Assembly: GCF_947628055.1 (NCBI RefSeq)
Contig: NZ_CANQYJ010000008.1
Span: 1 to 37,254 of the forward strand
Direction: 5' to 3'
Length of the DNA: 37,254 bases
From: an uncultured Rikenella sp.
GTDB taxonomy: Bacteria > Bacteroidota > Bacteroidia > Bacteroidales > Rikenellaceae
Under the pieces are notes generated by a model that was not told the origin of the DNA, did not search any database, and was given only the letters and a program-made list of their open reading frames with translations. Of the stretch, positions 1-9,893 are shown piece by piece. How positions within the stretch are numbered: the stretch's first letter is position 1; every line of letters begins with the position of its first letter. The translations under genes and the position numbers were made by a program.

Positions 1-1463
1 ACTAACAGCAGCGGCACCATCGTGATCAGCACCCCGTAGCCGATCCACTTATACCCTCCGCCGTCCACGATCGTCTCCACGAATCCCTCGCCCGCCCCCA
101 GGCCCACACCGGCCAGGAACAAGGCGATCCCCACTTCGCGCAGCATCAGGTTGGCACTCATCGTCGTGTAGGTCACCACCTTATACTGCGGCCCGAAACG
201 GCTGATAAGGATCGAGACGATCAGCGGCCCGCCCGCCAGGCCGAGTTTGAGCGGCTGCGGAATGCCCGGCAGCAGGATCGGAATGCTCCCTAACAGCACC
301 CCCAAGAAAATCCCGATGAAAATCGGAATCAGGTTCGGTTCCCGCAGCCGCCGCATCGAGTTCCCGAGCACCTTCGTAGCCTCGGCCACGCCGGTTTCCG
401 TCCCCACCACCGTCACGCGGTCGCCCATCTGCAAGTGGAGGTTCCGGTTGGCCACCAAGTCCACCCCCGCCCGGTTCACCCGCGTGATGTTGATCCCGTA
501 AGTGCTCCGCAGCCTGAGGTCGCCCAACCGTTTCCCGTTCAGCTCCGGCTTGGTGATCATCACCCGCCGCGAGATGAAATGGCTGTCGAGTTTCTCCCAT
601 TCCGAAAAATCCATGTCGATCTTGTGCCCGAGGAACGCCACCAGCGCCTCCTCGTCCTTATGCGCAGCGATCACGAAGAGCTTGTCGCCCAGCTGCAGCG
701 TCGTGTTGTTGCTGGCGATCTCCGTCCGTCCGTCCGCTCCGTGGCACACGCGCGAGATGACGAACGTGCGGTCGATCAGACCGGAAATGTCCCCCACGTT
801 CCTGCCCGCAATCACCGGATTTTCCAAAAGAATCGAAATCCGCTGCGCGCCGCTGTCGTCCTGGTCGCCGGCGTGGGCCGCTTCGACCTCCTTGTCCAAT
901 TTGATGCGGAAAAAGAAGCGGACGGCCATGATCGAAACGATGATCCCGATCACCCCCAGCGGATAAGCTACGGCATAGCCTAACGGAATCGACGGGTCGT
1001 TGATGCCGGTCATGTCGCTGTACGTTTGCTGGGCAGCCCCGAGGCCCGGCGTGTTGGTCACGGCGCCGGAGAGAATCCCCACCATCGTCGTGATCGGAAT
1101 CCCGGTGCCGACATGGAGCAGGTAGGTGATGACCACCCCCAGGAAGACGATAGCCGCGGCGAGCATATTGAGCGTCAGCCCCCCTTTTTTGAGCGACGAG
1201 AAGAAGCTCGGCCCCACCTGAAGTCCGATCGAATAGACGAAGAGAATCAGCCCGAATTCCTTGACGAAGTGCAATGTCGTCGGGTCGATCCGCATGCCGA
1301 AATGGCTCAGGGCGATCCCCACGAACAGAATCCAGGTGACGCCCAGCGAGATGCCGGCGATCTTGATCTTCCCGAGGGCGATCCCCGCAGCGACGGTCAG
1401 TGCGATCAGCAGGATCGAGTGGGCTACTCCGCTGCCGAGAAAGAGGTTTTCAATCCATTCCAT
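1..1463 (-). CDS. Putative transporter of the AspT/YidE/YbjL type with central TrkA-C (RCK_C) domains; C-terminus beyond window start
   Basis: Own translation of minus strand from ATG at 1463: MEWIENLFLGSGVAHSILLIALTVAAGIALGKIKIAG...; hydrophobic halves around two RCK_C-like segments (NTTLQLGDKLFVIAA..., NRNLHLQMGDRVTVVG). No stop before position 1, so absent from the ORF track. Confidence 0.85.
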   Translation of the reverse strand, partial: MEWIENLFLGSGVAHSILLIALTVAAGIALGKIKIAGISLGVTWILFVGIALSHFGMRIDPTTLHFVKEFGLILFVYSIGLQVGPSFFSSLKKGGLTLNMLAAAIVFLGVVITYLLHVGTGIPITTMVGILSGAVTNTPGLGAAQQTYSDMTGINDPSIPLGYAVAYPLGVIGIIVSIMAVRFFFRIKLDKEVEAAHAGDQDDSGAQRISILLENPVIAGRNVGDISGLIDRTFVISRVCHGADGRTEIASNNTTLQLGDKLFVIAAHKDEEALVAFLGHKIDMDFSEWEKLDSHFISRRVMITKPELNGKRLGDLRLRSTYGINITRVNRAGVDLVANRNLHLQMGDRVTVVGTETGVAEATKVLGNSMRRLREPNLIPIFIGIFLGVLLGSIPILLPGIPQPLKLGLAGGPLIVSILISRFGPQYKVVTYTTMSANLMLREVGIALFLAGVGLGAGEGFVETIVDGGGYKWIGYGVLITMVPLLL

Positions 1464-1581
1464 AGTTTCTTGAAAAGAGTAAAAACAGAGCGACAAAGGT
1501 ACTTTTTTATTTACTTTTTAAGAAATCTTAATAATGCCCCGTTTTTCCAAACAGGAGGCCGCGGTGCCGGCACAAAAAACA

Positions 1582-1617
1582 CTTTTCCCGCTTCCGCAGT
1601 GGCGGAAGCGGGAAAAG
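1582..1617 (-). terminator. Intrinsic terminator of the 1650-2399 gene
   Basis: 16-bp perfect inverted repeat cttttcccgcttccgc/gcggaagcgggaaaag, 4-nt loop, T-rich run on the minus-strand 3' side. Confidence 0.75.
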
Positions 1618-1649
1618 ATACGGCCCCCGACTGATTATACTACCTGCCG

Positions 1650-2399
1650 CTAATGCAGGTACTTGTCGTACCAGTTCACTTGCCGACCCGTACTGGTTCG
1701 CCCGTCCTTGAGCACTTTCCCCACCTTGAGCTTGATCCCTGCCGTCACAGCCCCCGTGAATCCGTACCCCCCTTCGACGAAGAAGCAGCACCTCCCTTTC
1801 CCCATTTCAACCCCCACCGGCGAAATCTGGTAAGCGAAGACCGCTTTGGCGGATTGATCCTGATCGACCGACACCCAGCGGTTCCCGAGCCCTATGCCTA
1901 TCCCCGCCCGGGTGTAAACCGAGAGCCAGTTGTTCCGCACCCAGTTGATGCGCAAGGTCGGCAAAATCGTGAACCAATCGTCCTTCTGCCCGGTTCTGGT
2001 CACTTCGCGGAACTCCTGCCGTCCGTTGTTGTGCGAGTAGACGAACGGGATATTGAGTTCCAGCCACGGATTGATCTCGTAGTTAAAGCCCACGCTGATC
2101 GCCCCCAGGCTGCCCGTAATATGCCCCGCCGGCACATTCTGTGCGCTCGGCGAATTGTTCTCCGTGAACGGAAAAATGCCGTTGGCGTAACTGTCGTAAG
2201 AGGTTACCGCCGAGTAGCCGTAGCCGAAAGTGATCGCAATGCGAGACTGTCTCTTTTCCTGGGGCTGCACATAGACCTTCCTGCCCGTGGAGTCCGTCAC
2301 GCGCGGCGTGAACGGCGTCACGGTACGCCCCCGCTGGGCGTATGCCCCTCCCGAAAGTATTATCCCGGCCAAAATGACTAACGTGGTTTGGAGTTTCAT
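1650..2399 (-). CDS. Outer-membrane beta-barrel-like protein, signal peptide
   Basis: MKLQTTLVILAGIILSGGAYAQ signal peptide; alternating amphipathic strands typical of OMP barrel proteins. Confidence 0.65.
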   Translation of the reverse strand: MKLQTTLVILAGIILSGGAYAQRGRTVTPFTPRVTDSTGRKVYVQPQEKRQSRIAITFGYGYSAVTSYDSYANGIFPFTENNSPSAQNVPAGHITGSLGAISVGFNYEINPWLELNIPFVYSHNNGRQEFREVTRTGQKDDWFTILPTLRINWVRNNWLSVYTRAGIGIGLGNRWVSVDQDQSAKAVFAYQISPVGVEMGKGRCCFFVEGGYGFTGAVTAGIKLKVGKVLKDGRTSTGRQVNWYDKYLH

Positions 2400-2443
2400 G
2401 ATTATCGGAATTTTTGAGTTAGTAGTCGCTGAATGGAATTTTC

Positions 2444-2463
2444 CAAAGTTAGTGCTAAATTTG
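2444..2463. promoter_or_regulatory. Divergent Bacteroidetes -7 boxes
   Basis: TAAATTTG (2456-2463, +) and CAAAGTTA (2444-2451, = TAACTTTG on -) match TAnnTTTG between divergent genes. Confidence 0.4.
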
Positions 2464-2515
2464 ACATTTCCCGCTTATTTTCGTAACATTGTCCATAGAA
2501 TCGCCTGGTTTTTGT

Positions 2516-3796
2516 ATGATCCGAACCGTATTTTCAGTTTTGTTCCTGTCGCTGTCCGTCTTTCCGGCGGCGGCGCAGAAGACCGTATTGACCTTGGAAG
2601 AATGCCGGCAGGCGGCGGTGACCCGCTCGCCGCTCACCGTGCGGCGGGAGCTGGCGGGGCTGAAACGGCAGGCGAAAGACCGGGCGGCCTCTTCGGCCTT
2701 GATCCCGCAGGTGGAGATCAACGCGCAGGGAAGCTACCAGAACGAGGTGCCGAAGTTCCCGGGCGATCTGCCGCTGCCGATAGCCATCGACCTGCCGAAG
2801 GATCAGTACCGGGCCACGGTGGATCTCAACCAAGTCATTTACGGAGGGAGCAGCGTGCGGAACGCCAAGCGGGTGAACGCTGCGACGGAAACGGCGGAGA
2901 AGGCGTCACTGGAGGTGCAGCTCGACCGCCTGCGCGACCGGATCAACGACATCTACCTCGGCATTTTGATGGCCGAGCGGCAATTGGAAGTGAACGCTTT
3001 GATGCGGAAAACCCTCGCGGCCGATATTGAAGCGGTGACCGCCCGGGTTGCGCACGGGACGGCGACGGGGGGCATGCTGGCGGCGCTGACGGCCCGGATG
3101 ATCGAGCTCAGTCAGCAGCGGGCCGAACTGGAAGGCACGCGGAGCAAGCTGGCGACGGCATTGACGGAGCTGACGGGCTTGCCGGTTGCGGAAAGCACGG
3201 TTCTGGAAATACCGGCGGTGCCGGATCGCTTGGAAACGGGCGAACCTTTCCTGCACCGGACGGAATTGAAACTTTACGCCGGACAGCGGGAGGTGTTGAA
3301 CATGCAGGACAAGTGGCTCAACAGCAAGTCCAACCCGAAGCTCTCGTTGTTTGCCAGCGGAGGATACGGGCGGCCGGGGTACAATTTTCTCGACCGCGAT
3401 TTCGCCCCGATGGCGATCGGAGGGTTGCGGCTCAACGTGCCGCTGACGGGCTGGGCGACGACGCAACGGGAGAAACGGGCCAACCGGATCGCCAGGGGGG
3501 ATATCGACCAACAGCAGCGCGACTTTGAACGGAACGTCACGATCCAGGCGGCGCAGTACGTGACGGACATCGAGAAACTGCGCGAAGTGACGGCGATGGA
3601 TCCGGAAATCGTAAAGGCCAGGACGGCAGTCAGGGAACGGGCGCTGGCGCAGCTCGAGAAGGGGATCATTACTGAGTCGGAGTACCTGACGGAGTTCAAC
3701 AACGAGGCGGCGGCGAGGGTCAATGCGGAGGTCAATGCGCTGCGGTTGGTGCAGGCGTGGATCGGCTACGACGCGGCACGGGGTGTTTACAGGTAG
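2516..3796 (+). CDS. TolC family outer membrane efflux protein
   Basis: MIRTVFSVLFLSLSVFPAAAQ signal peptide, then LTLEECRQAAVTRSPLTVRRE and coiled-coil repeats typical of OEP family. Confidence 0.88.
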   Translation: MIRTVFSVLFLSLSVFPAAAQKTVLTLEECRQAAVTRSPLTVRRELAGLKRQAKDRAASSALIPQVEINAQGSYQNEVPKFPGDLPLPIAIDLPKDQYRATVDLNQVIYGGSSVRNAKRVNAATETAEKASLEVQLDRLRDRINDIYLGILMAERQLEVNALMRKTLAADIEAVTARVAHGTATGGMLAALTARMIELSQQRAELEGTRSKLATALTELTGLPVAESTVLEIPAVPDRLETGEPFLHRTELKLYAGQREVLNMQDKWLNSKSNPKLSLFASGGYGRPGYNFLDRDFAPMAIGGLRLNVPLTGWATTQREKRANRIARGDIDQQQRDFERNVTIQAAQYVTDIEKLREVTAMDPEIVKARTAVRERALAQLEKGIITESEYLTEFNNEAAARVNAEVNALRLVQAWIGYDAARGVYR

Positions 3797-3817
3797 CAGG
3801 CTATCAATCGGGAATAT

Positions 3818-4717
3818 ATGAATCGATATTTTTCTACAGGCGCCGTAGCGGTGGGAGCGGCGTGCATCGCGGTTTCCTGCTCGCGAGGGCCGGTGCCGGA
3901 CGCTTACGGCAATTTCGAGGCGGTGGAGGTGGTCGTTTCGGCGGACTGCAACGGCAAATTGCTGGAATTCAATGTAGACGAGGGATACAAGCTCCACCGG
4001 GGCGAGATTGTCGGCTGGGTGGACACCGCGCAGCTGGTCTTGCAGCGCAACCAACTGCGGGCGGAGATCGCGGTGTTGCGCGCGCAGCTGCCGGAGACGG
4101 AGAAACAACTCGACGTGGTGCGCGAACAGCTGGCGAAAACCGAACATGAGCTGGCCCGGTTCCGGGCGCTGGCCGAGGCGGATGCTTCGACGGCCCAGCA
4201 GGTGGACAATCTGGCGTATGATGCCGATGTCCTCCGGAAGCAGCTGAGTGCGGAGGAGTCGAATCTCGATATTCAGACGCGCACGCTGCTGGCGCGCATG
4301 GAGCCGCTGCGGCAGCAGATTCTCCAGGTGCAGGACCGGATCGACAATGCTTATGTGGTCAATCCGGTGGCGGGGACGGTGCTGGCGAAGTATGCCGAGC
4401 AGCACGAACTGGCGGCGGTCGGCAAACCGCTTTACAAGGTGGCGAACCTGGATACCCTGATCCTGAGGGCTTACATCGGAGAGCCGCAGCTGGCTTCGGT
4501 ACGGCTCGGACAGCAGGTGCGGGTGAAGGTGGACAGCACGTATGCGGGGAATGCGGAATTTACCGGACGCATCGGCTGGATCGCGGACAAGGCGGAGTTC
4601 ACGCCGAAGGTGATCCAGACGCGGGATGAACGGGCCAATTTAGTCTATGCCTTGAAAATCTATGTGGCCAATCCGGGATCGCTCAAAATCGGAATGCCGG
4701 CCGAAGTCTACTTCTGA
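3818..4717 (+). CDS. HlyD-family periplasmic adaptor (membrane fusion) lipoprotein
   Basis: Lipobox AVSCSRG; lipoyl-like GNFEAVEVVVSADCNGKLLEFNVDEGYKLHRGEIVG, long coiled coil, C-terminal beta domain. Confidence 0.88.
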   Translation: MNRYFSTGAVAVGAACIAVSCSRGPVPDAYGNFEAVEVVVSADCNGKLLEFNVDEGYKLHRGEIVGWVDTAQLVLQRNQLRAEIAVLRAQLPETEKQLDVVREQLAKTEHELARFRALAEADASTAQQVDNLAYDADVLRKQLSAEESNLDIQTRTLLARMEPLRQQILQVQDRIDNAYVVNPVAGTVLAKYAEQHELAAVGKPLYKVANLDTLILRAYIGEPQLASVRLGQQVRVKVDSTYAGNAEFTGRIGWIADKAEFTPKVIQTRDERANLVYALKIYVANPGSLKIGMPAEVYF

Positions 4718-4859
4718 TCGGAAAGAACCGCCGGGTTTATAGGCGATCGCGATTGAGGCTTTATTAGCCCCTGTCCCGATATTTCGGCTCGCACGGGGGG
4801 CGCCCGGTCTCCGAACCCGTTTGCGGGAACCGAATAATCATACGCTAATTCGATACACT

Positions 4860-5714
4860 ATGGCAGAGGTATATATACGCCGGATCGAAATCAAAGGACT
4901 ATGGAACATCTGCGATCTGGCCTGGGAGCTTACTCCGGACGTCAACATACTGGCGGGGAGCAACGGGAGCGGGAAAAGCACCGTGCTGCGCTGCCTGAGC
5001 GACCTGTTCACGCTGGGAACGATCTCCACGGGGCACCGGTGCCGCATGCAGGCTATCGAAGTGGAGTTTACGGACGGGACATCGGTCAGTTCCGAGCAGC
5101 CGTTCGACCCGTCGATCTACAACGTTTCCGTAATCAGCACGTTCGACACGACATTGCAAGAGAGCGAGGCGATTTACAAACTCTCGGACGGCACCGTCGC
5201 CACCTATCTCGACTGGGAACTGTATAAATTGCAGAACCGCTACCTGACTTACCAGTTGGAAATAGGGAAACACGTGATCGGCGCTTTGCAGATGGGGAAA
5301 AGCACGGCCGATATACAGGCATTCACGGCCCGGAAGACCCTGTATCTCGACACGATCGACGCCCTGCTCGAAGCGACCGGCAAACGGGTGGATCGCGACA
5401 GCGACACCTTGCAATTCAAAACGAAATACGGAGCGACGATTCGGCCGGATCAACTTTCGTCGGGCGAGAAACAGATTCTGATTATCCTGACCCACGTGCT
5501 GATTCAGTCGGGGAGGAACTTCATCCTGATTATGGACGAGCCGGAAATCTCGCTGCATTTCGACTGGCAGCGCCGGTTGATCGAAGATATACGGCGGTTG
5601 AATCCGAATTTGCAACTGATCGTAGCGACCCATTCGCCGGCCGTGGTGATGAACGGCTGGACAGACCGGGTCTCGGAGATCGGCGACCTGGTTCGGCCGA
5701 TAAGCAAGGAATAA
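4860..5714 (+). CDS. AAA family ATPase (RecF/SMC-like, AAA_15/AAA_21 type)
   Basis: Walker A GSNGSGKST, signature LSSGEKQ, Walker B ILIMDEPEISLH, H-loop VATHSP; start at ATG 4860 (MAEVYIRRIEIKGLW). Confidence 0.85.
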   Translation: MAEVYIRRIEIKGLWNICDLAWELTPDVNILAGSNGSGKSTVLRCLSDLFTLGTISTGHRCRMQAIEVEFTDGTSVSSEQPFDPSIYNVSVISTFDTTLQESEAIYKLSDGTVATYLDWELYKLQNRYLTYQLEIGKHVIGALQMGKSTADIQAFTARKTLYLDTIDALLEATGKRVDRDSDTLQFKTKYGATIRPDQLSSGEKQILIILTHVLIQSGRNFILIMDEPEISLHFDWQRRLIEDIRRLNPNLQLIVATHSPAVVMNGWTDRVSEIGDLVRPISKE

Positions 5715-5898
5715 ATCCCGGCAAGGATATGCGATCTCTCCGAAACCGGGCAGAGGTCTTTGCGAATCGGCCATGCGGGTTCGGAGAACACAGGCCGGGA
5801 ATCGGGAAAAAGCGACCCACCGGCAGACAGAGGGCTGAAATCGGATATACTTACCTGTATTTTACATAAAATCTTCAGACCGTAAAGCGTCATCGACC

Positions 5899-6774
5899 AT
5901 GGAACAAGAGTCATCTCCCCGTCAATTTCTGATTCTCACCGACGAAGATCGTGTCGGGCGCAATAATTGCAACGGGATTGACCACAAGTCGCATTATAGG
6001 GCGAATCAAGGCATTCTCGGCTATGTGGACTTGGAAACGAACCGGGTGAAACGGATAAAGACGCACGTGTCGTGGCCTTTTGAAAAAAGAGACTGGAACC
6101 TCGACCGAACGGAATTCGAGGCCCGTCACCGCTCGTTGATTTTTGAACCGCTCACCGTCTATCGCATCGAGGCTCGGACTTACGATCGCTTGCCGTACGA
6201 AGACCCTGCTTGGGATCGCTTCCGGATGAAAGGTGAACGATTCGCCCTGATCCGGATTCTGGAGCACGATGTCGCGTGTCCCGAACTGGAAGCGATCCGC
6301 GAAAAGTATCTGCAACCCATCGTGTGGCAAGATGAAAAGCTCGGTGAATTTGTCTGGGATAGAACGCTCGAATGGTTCAGAGGGCGGGTCGAATGGATGG
6401 GAAAAACGGTCGGAGTGACTGTGGAGGCGAACGAACATCGACCGAAAAAATGGCCCGAATTGTTCGGCACTCTGGGGAAACTGGTGGACGAGCAGCAGGA
6501 GTGGGATGTCCGGATGCGCAGGGCGGCGGCGCGCTCTTTGACCAAAACGGCGAATGACTGGCTGCGGCAGGCTGTCGAAGATGAAGAGATCGACGAGGCG
6601 GATGCGGTGGAAATCACGCCCGAGGCGTTTGCTGAGCGGATCGCTGTGCACAGCGTCCATTTGGCGCGAGGCGGCAAGTTCGAGATCGAATATGAGGACG
6701 ACGACATGTTCTGCGGCCATATGATTGTGGCCACTTGCAATCTGAAAACAGGCGCCGCGCAGGCGACGTTTTGA
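5899..6774 (+). CDS. DUF2262-like domain protein
   Basis: C-terminal pattern WPELFGTLGKLVDEQQEWDVRMRRAAARSL...EDDDMFCGHMIV resembles DUF2262 proteins; assignment from memory. Confidence 0.6.
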   Translation: MEQESSPRQFLILTDEDRVGRNNCNGIDHKSHYRANQGILGYVDLETNRVKRIKTHVSWPFEKRDWNLDRTEFEARHRSLIFEPLTVYRIEARTYDRLPYEDPAWDRFRMKGERFALIRILEHDVACPELEAIREKYLQPIVWQDEKLGEFVWDRTLEWFRGRVEWMGKTVGVTVEANEHRPKKWPELFGTLGKLVDEQQEWDVRMRRAAARSLTKTANDWLRQAVEDEEIDEADAVEITPEAFAERIAVHSVHLARGGKFEIEYEDDDMFCGHMIVATCNLKTGAAQATF

Positions 6775-6818
6775 GGTGGTGCTGTCGGCGATTTCTCATC
6801 CGTGATGCCAATAAAGTC

Positions 6819-8116
6819 ATGAAAAAACGCTGTTCTCAGTCTGTATCGCCCTGTTGTCGTTAGGATTCATACCCGTCAGGGCACAGAAATACTCCAGCGC
6901 AGCTTTGCGGGCCGACCTCGACACTTTGTACCGGACGTTGCAGGAAGTGCATCCCGACCTGTTTGCCGTGGCCGGGCGACCGCGGCTCGACAGCATGGTC
7001 GCTGCGTTACATGCTCGGATTGGCCGGGCCGATTCACTATACGGACTGGAGTTCTATTCTTACTTACTGCCGTTTTTCGAGGCGATCGGCGACGGGCATA
7101 CTTCATTGATGCCTGTCGGGATTCCGGGCGATGCGGCTCCGTCACTACCGTTCGACGTGACGATTCCCGACGATTCGACTATCCGGGTACGGCGGAACTA
7201 TCGGCCCGACAGTCCGTTACCTGTCGGCACGCGGATCGACAGCCTTGACGGGCATAGTGCCCGGGAGGTGATCCGTCGGTTCTTGGTCTGGGCATCCGGT
7301 GAACGACTGCCTTTCCGACTGGCTTTGCAGGAATGGAATTTCCCGAAGTGCTATTATTGGTGGAACACATGGCGCAGAGACTATCGCATTCGGGGTACGA
7401 CGCCGGACGGGACGATACTTCGGGAGACGATCGAATCGATTCCATTCCGGACGAGATGGGCGGAGCAGAAGGCTGCACAGCGGGAGTGGCCCTACTCGTT
7501 GGAAATTCTGTCCGATACGACCGCTCTGCTGACGTTGCGGGCGATGGTCGGCGGTAAACAGAGCCAGGCATTTTTCGATTCGGTTTTTCAGGAACTCCGC
7601 GAACGACGCGTTCCGAATCTGATCGTCGATCTGCGCGAAAATAGTGGGGGAGCTACCTCAGGAGGAGATATGTTGTTACGATACTTGAGCGACCGACCGT
7701 TTATTCAGATTGAGAAGGGGGTGCAGCGCGGAGTACCGGATACACTGCGGAATTTGAAAAAATGGTGGCACAAACCGCACCGAGCGAGAAAACGTTATAC
7801 CGGGCAAGTGTGGATGTTGACCAGTCGTTATACTTTTTCTTCGGCAGCGAATTTATCATGGGCATTCAAGTATTTCGGCATGGGGACGGTCGTGGGCGAG
7901 GAGACCGGAGGTTTGTCGGTTGCGTTCGGGAATAAAAGAATTTTCGAGTTGTCGAATAGCGGAATTCAGTATGGGGTTTCAACCAGGCTGTTTTATGAGG
8001 TCGGGGCGACGGACGACGATGTGCACGGCACCCTGCCGGACTATCCTGTTCCGGCGGACGAAGCGTTGGACTATACCCTCCGCCTGATCCGGCAAGGCTC
8101 TTCGCGGGTGAAATAG
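6819..8116 (+). CDS. S41 family peptidase (tail-specific protease-like); start disrupted by apparent -1 in an A tract
   Basis: C-terminal catalytic region LIVDLRENSGGATSGGDMLLRYL...SRYTFSSAANLSWAFKYFGMGTVVGEETGG. Signal peptide (KTLFSVCIALLSLGFIPVRAQ) is out of frame with ATG 6819; ORF caller falls back on TTG 6854. Confidence 0.75.
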
Positions 8117-8147
8117 AGACCGGGTTCTTCCGGCAGTATAAAAAACA

Positions 8148-8177
8148 GGGGCGGTATTCAGTCATGAATACCACCCC
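8148..8177 (+). terminator. Hairpin downstream of S41 peptidase
   Basis: ggggcggtattca gtca tgaataccacccc; 8-bp perfect core plus GC clamp. Confidence 0.5.
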
Positions 8178-8217
8178 GGCTCGGTTTGTCGTCCAAAATA
8201 GGGAATACGACTCGGCT

Positions 8218-8271
8218 TACTCCCGTTCCAGCTGCAGCCAGATCAGCGCCGACGCCCCCAGCACCGCGGCC
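8218..8271 (-). pseudogene. Remnant of a ROK kinase 3' end
   Basis: Minus strand encodes ...AAVLGASALIWLQLERE*, paralogous to the C-terminus NAAVLGASALIWQQLERK* of the intact ROK gene; 24-bp identity (8238-8261 = 9915-9938). Confidence 0.7.
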
Positions 8272-8429
8272 GACCTGACTGCGGAATAATCAAGGATATA
8301 TTGTTCGGCAGTATTCCTCAAAGGAAGAGAAAGTAGATATTTCTATTGAAGTGTATATGAAAGGTTTTTGTGTTTTATGTTGTTTATTGTTTATCTTTAC
8401 TTTTGTATCGCTATTTAAACACAAACTGA

Positions 8430-8691
8430 AATAAAAACAAGAAAATCTCTTTGGCAATTTTTGGTCTCTTTCTTTTAGGGACTGGCATTTTTGCGGCTGT
8501 TCGTGCATCAAAAACAACTCCGCAGTATTCCGATTTGGTTTTGGCCAATATAGAAGCATTGGGGATTTCGAGTATTGATAAAGATCCGGATTCTCTTCAA
8601 TTGTTGTGCACCTTGGGATAACTTTTGCGGCACTATGGAAACCTCGCCTGGGGTTTATGTCGATGTGAAGGGTACCCCTTGCGACAATTAA
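8430..8691 (+). pseudogene. NVEALA-type small secreted peptide gene with lost ATG and an internal frameshift
   Basis: Frame from 8433: KNKKISLAIFGLFLLGTGIFAAVRASKTTPQYSDLVLANIEALGISSIDKDPDSL; then +1 frame from 8599: NCCAPWDNFCGTMETSPGVYVDVKGTPCDN*. LANIEAL resembles the NVEALA motif, with a Cys-rich tail. Confidence 0.6.
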
Positions 8692-8707
8692 TACAAAGAT
8701 TGGAAGA

Positions 8708-9785
8708 TGATCATAAAAAAGACAAAAGAGTTTGGTGGGCGTTAGGGACGCTGCTACTTTTCTCGTGCGGCAGGCCGGCAACTCGGCCGGAATCTGTCGA
8801 AGAGCTGTTCGCCGGGCTGGAAGTCTCCTGCTCCACCGAACGGATGGACTTCGACGAGCGGGAGGTCGTCGAACCGATTTATATCGCCAGTCTGGACAAC
8901 CTCCTGTTGATCGGGAATTTCTTTACCGAACCCCAGGTGACCGTCTATGACCTGGATTCGCAGCGATTGGCCGGCTCCTTCCTGCATAAAGGGCGGGCAA
9001 ACAACGAAGTGTTGGGGATGGACGGGTTGGATTGTTGCGATGGCCGGATATATGTTTATTCGGGCGGTGAGCGGAAACTGGTGATGACCGACAGCGCCGG
9101 TTGGCGGCAGAATCCCGTGGCCCTGGAAGTGCGGACAGTGAGCGAGATACCGGACGGGCACGGGTATGACCGGCATCCGATTTGCGGAGGCCGGTTCGTG
9201 TCGACGGGGTATCAGTTTTCCAATCCCGATTGTCAGTTCTTTTTGACTGACAGTTCATTGTGTCAGGTTAAGGGGTTCGATGTCTATCCGGAAGCGGCGG
9301 TGAATGCAGGATTGACCCCGGCGGAGATGGCGTTGGGGTATAATGGGAATGTGACGGTCTCGCCGGACGGCTCGCATTTTGTCGCCACGTCGAGACAGGG
9401 GGCGGTCTGGAAGTTTTTCGATTGCCGGCCGGATTCCGTACCGGTCAAGACGGCGGAATATCTGTTTGAAATTCCGGTGTTTTCGAGTGCCTCCTCGGGG
9501 GCTCATTCGACGGTGCGTTTCGACCCGGACAATGTGCAGGGGGTGTTGTCGGCGACGTCGGACGATCGTTATTTCTATCTGTTGTACAGCGATCGGAAAC
9601 CGTGGCGGGATTGGCCGCGGGAGTCGGACGTCGTCTATGTTTTCACGCACGACGGACAACCCGTGCGGAAGATTCGTTTGGATATTCCGGTAGGGTGGAT
9701 TGTGAGCGATGCGATAGGCTCAGGATTGTATCTGATCAGAGTCGTAGACGAAGGGTGCCAGATTCGGCGGACGGTGTGGAAATAA
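8708..9785 (+). CDS. TolB-like / 6-bladed beta-propeller lipoprotein; start region probably frameshifted
   Basis: VWWALGTLLLFSCGRPA lipobox; propeller-like repeats. ATG 8708 (MIIKKTK..) is out of frame with the lipoprotein signal by one base in an A tract. Confidence 0.65.
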
Positions 9786-9804
9786 GCGGCGGACGGACTG
9801 GATT

Positions 9805-9849
9805 TTGCGCAAAAGGCGGGGCTACAGCATAGCCCCGCCTTTTGCGCAA
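9805..9849. terminator. Bidirectional intrinsic terminator between convergent genes
   Basis: 20-bp perfect inverted repeat ttgcgcaaaaggcggggcta/tagccccgccttttgcgcaa, loop cagca. Confidence 0.85.
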
Positions 9850-9893
9850 TCTTTACCGGTCAGCGTTACAACGCCTGCGGGAAAAGGGATGAT

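Noticed and set aside
1026-1634. 202-aa plus-strand ORF at left end
   Set aside because: Antisense to the AspT/YidE-type transporter, whose minus-strand frame is open from 1463 to the window edge.
2906-4405. 499-aa minus-strand ORF
   Set aside because: Antisense to convincing TolC and HlyD genes; Arg/His/Gln-rich shadow frame.
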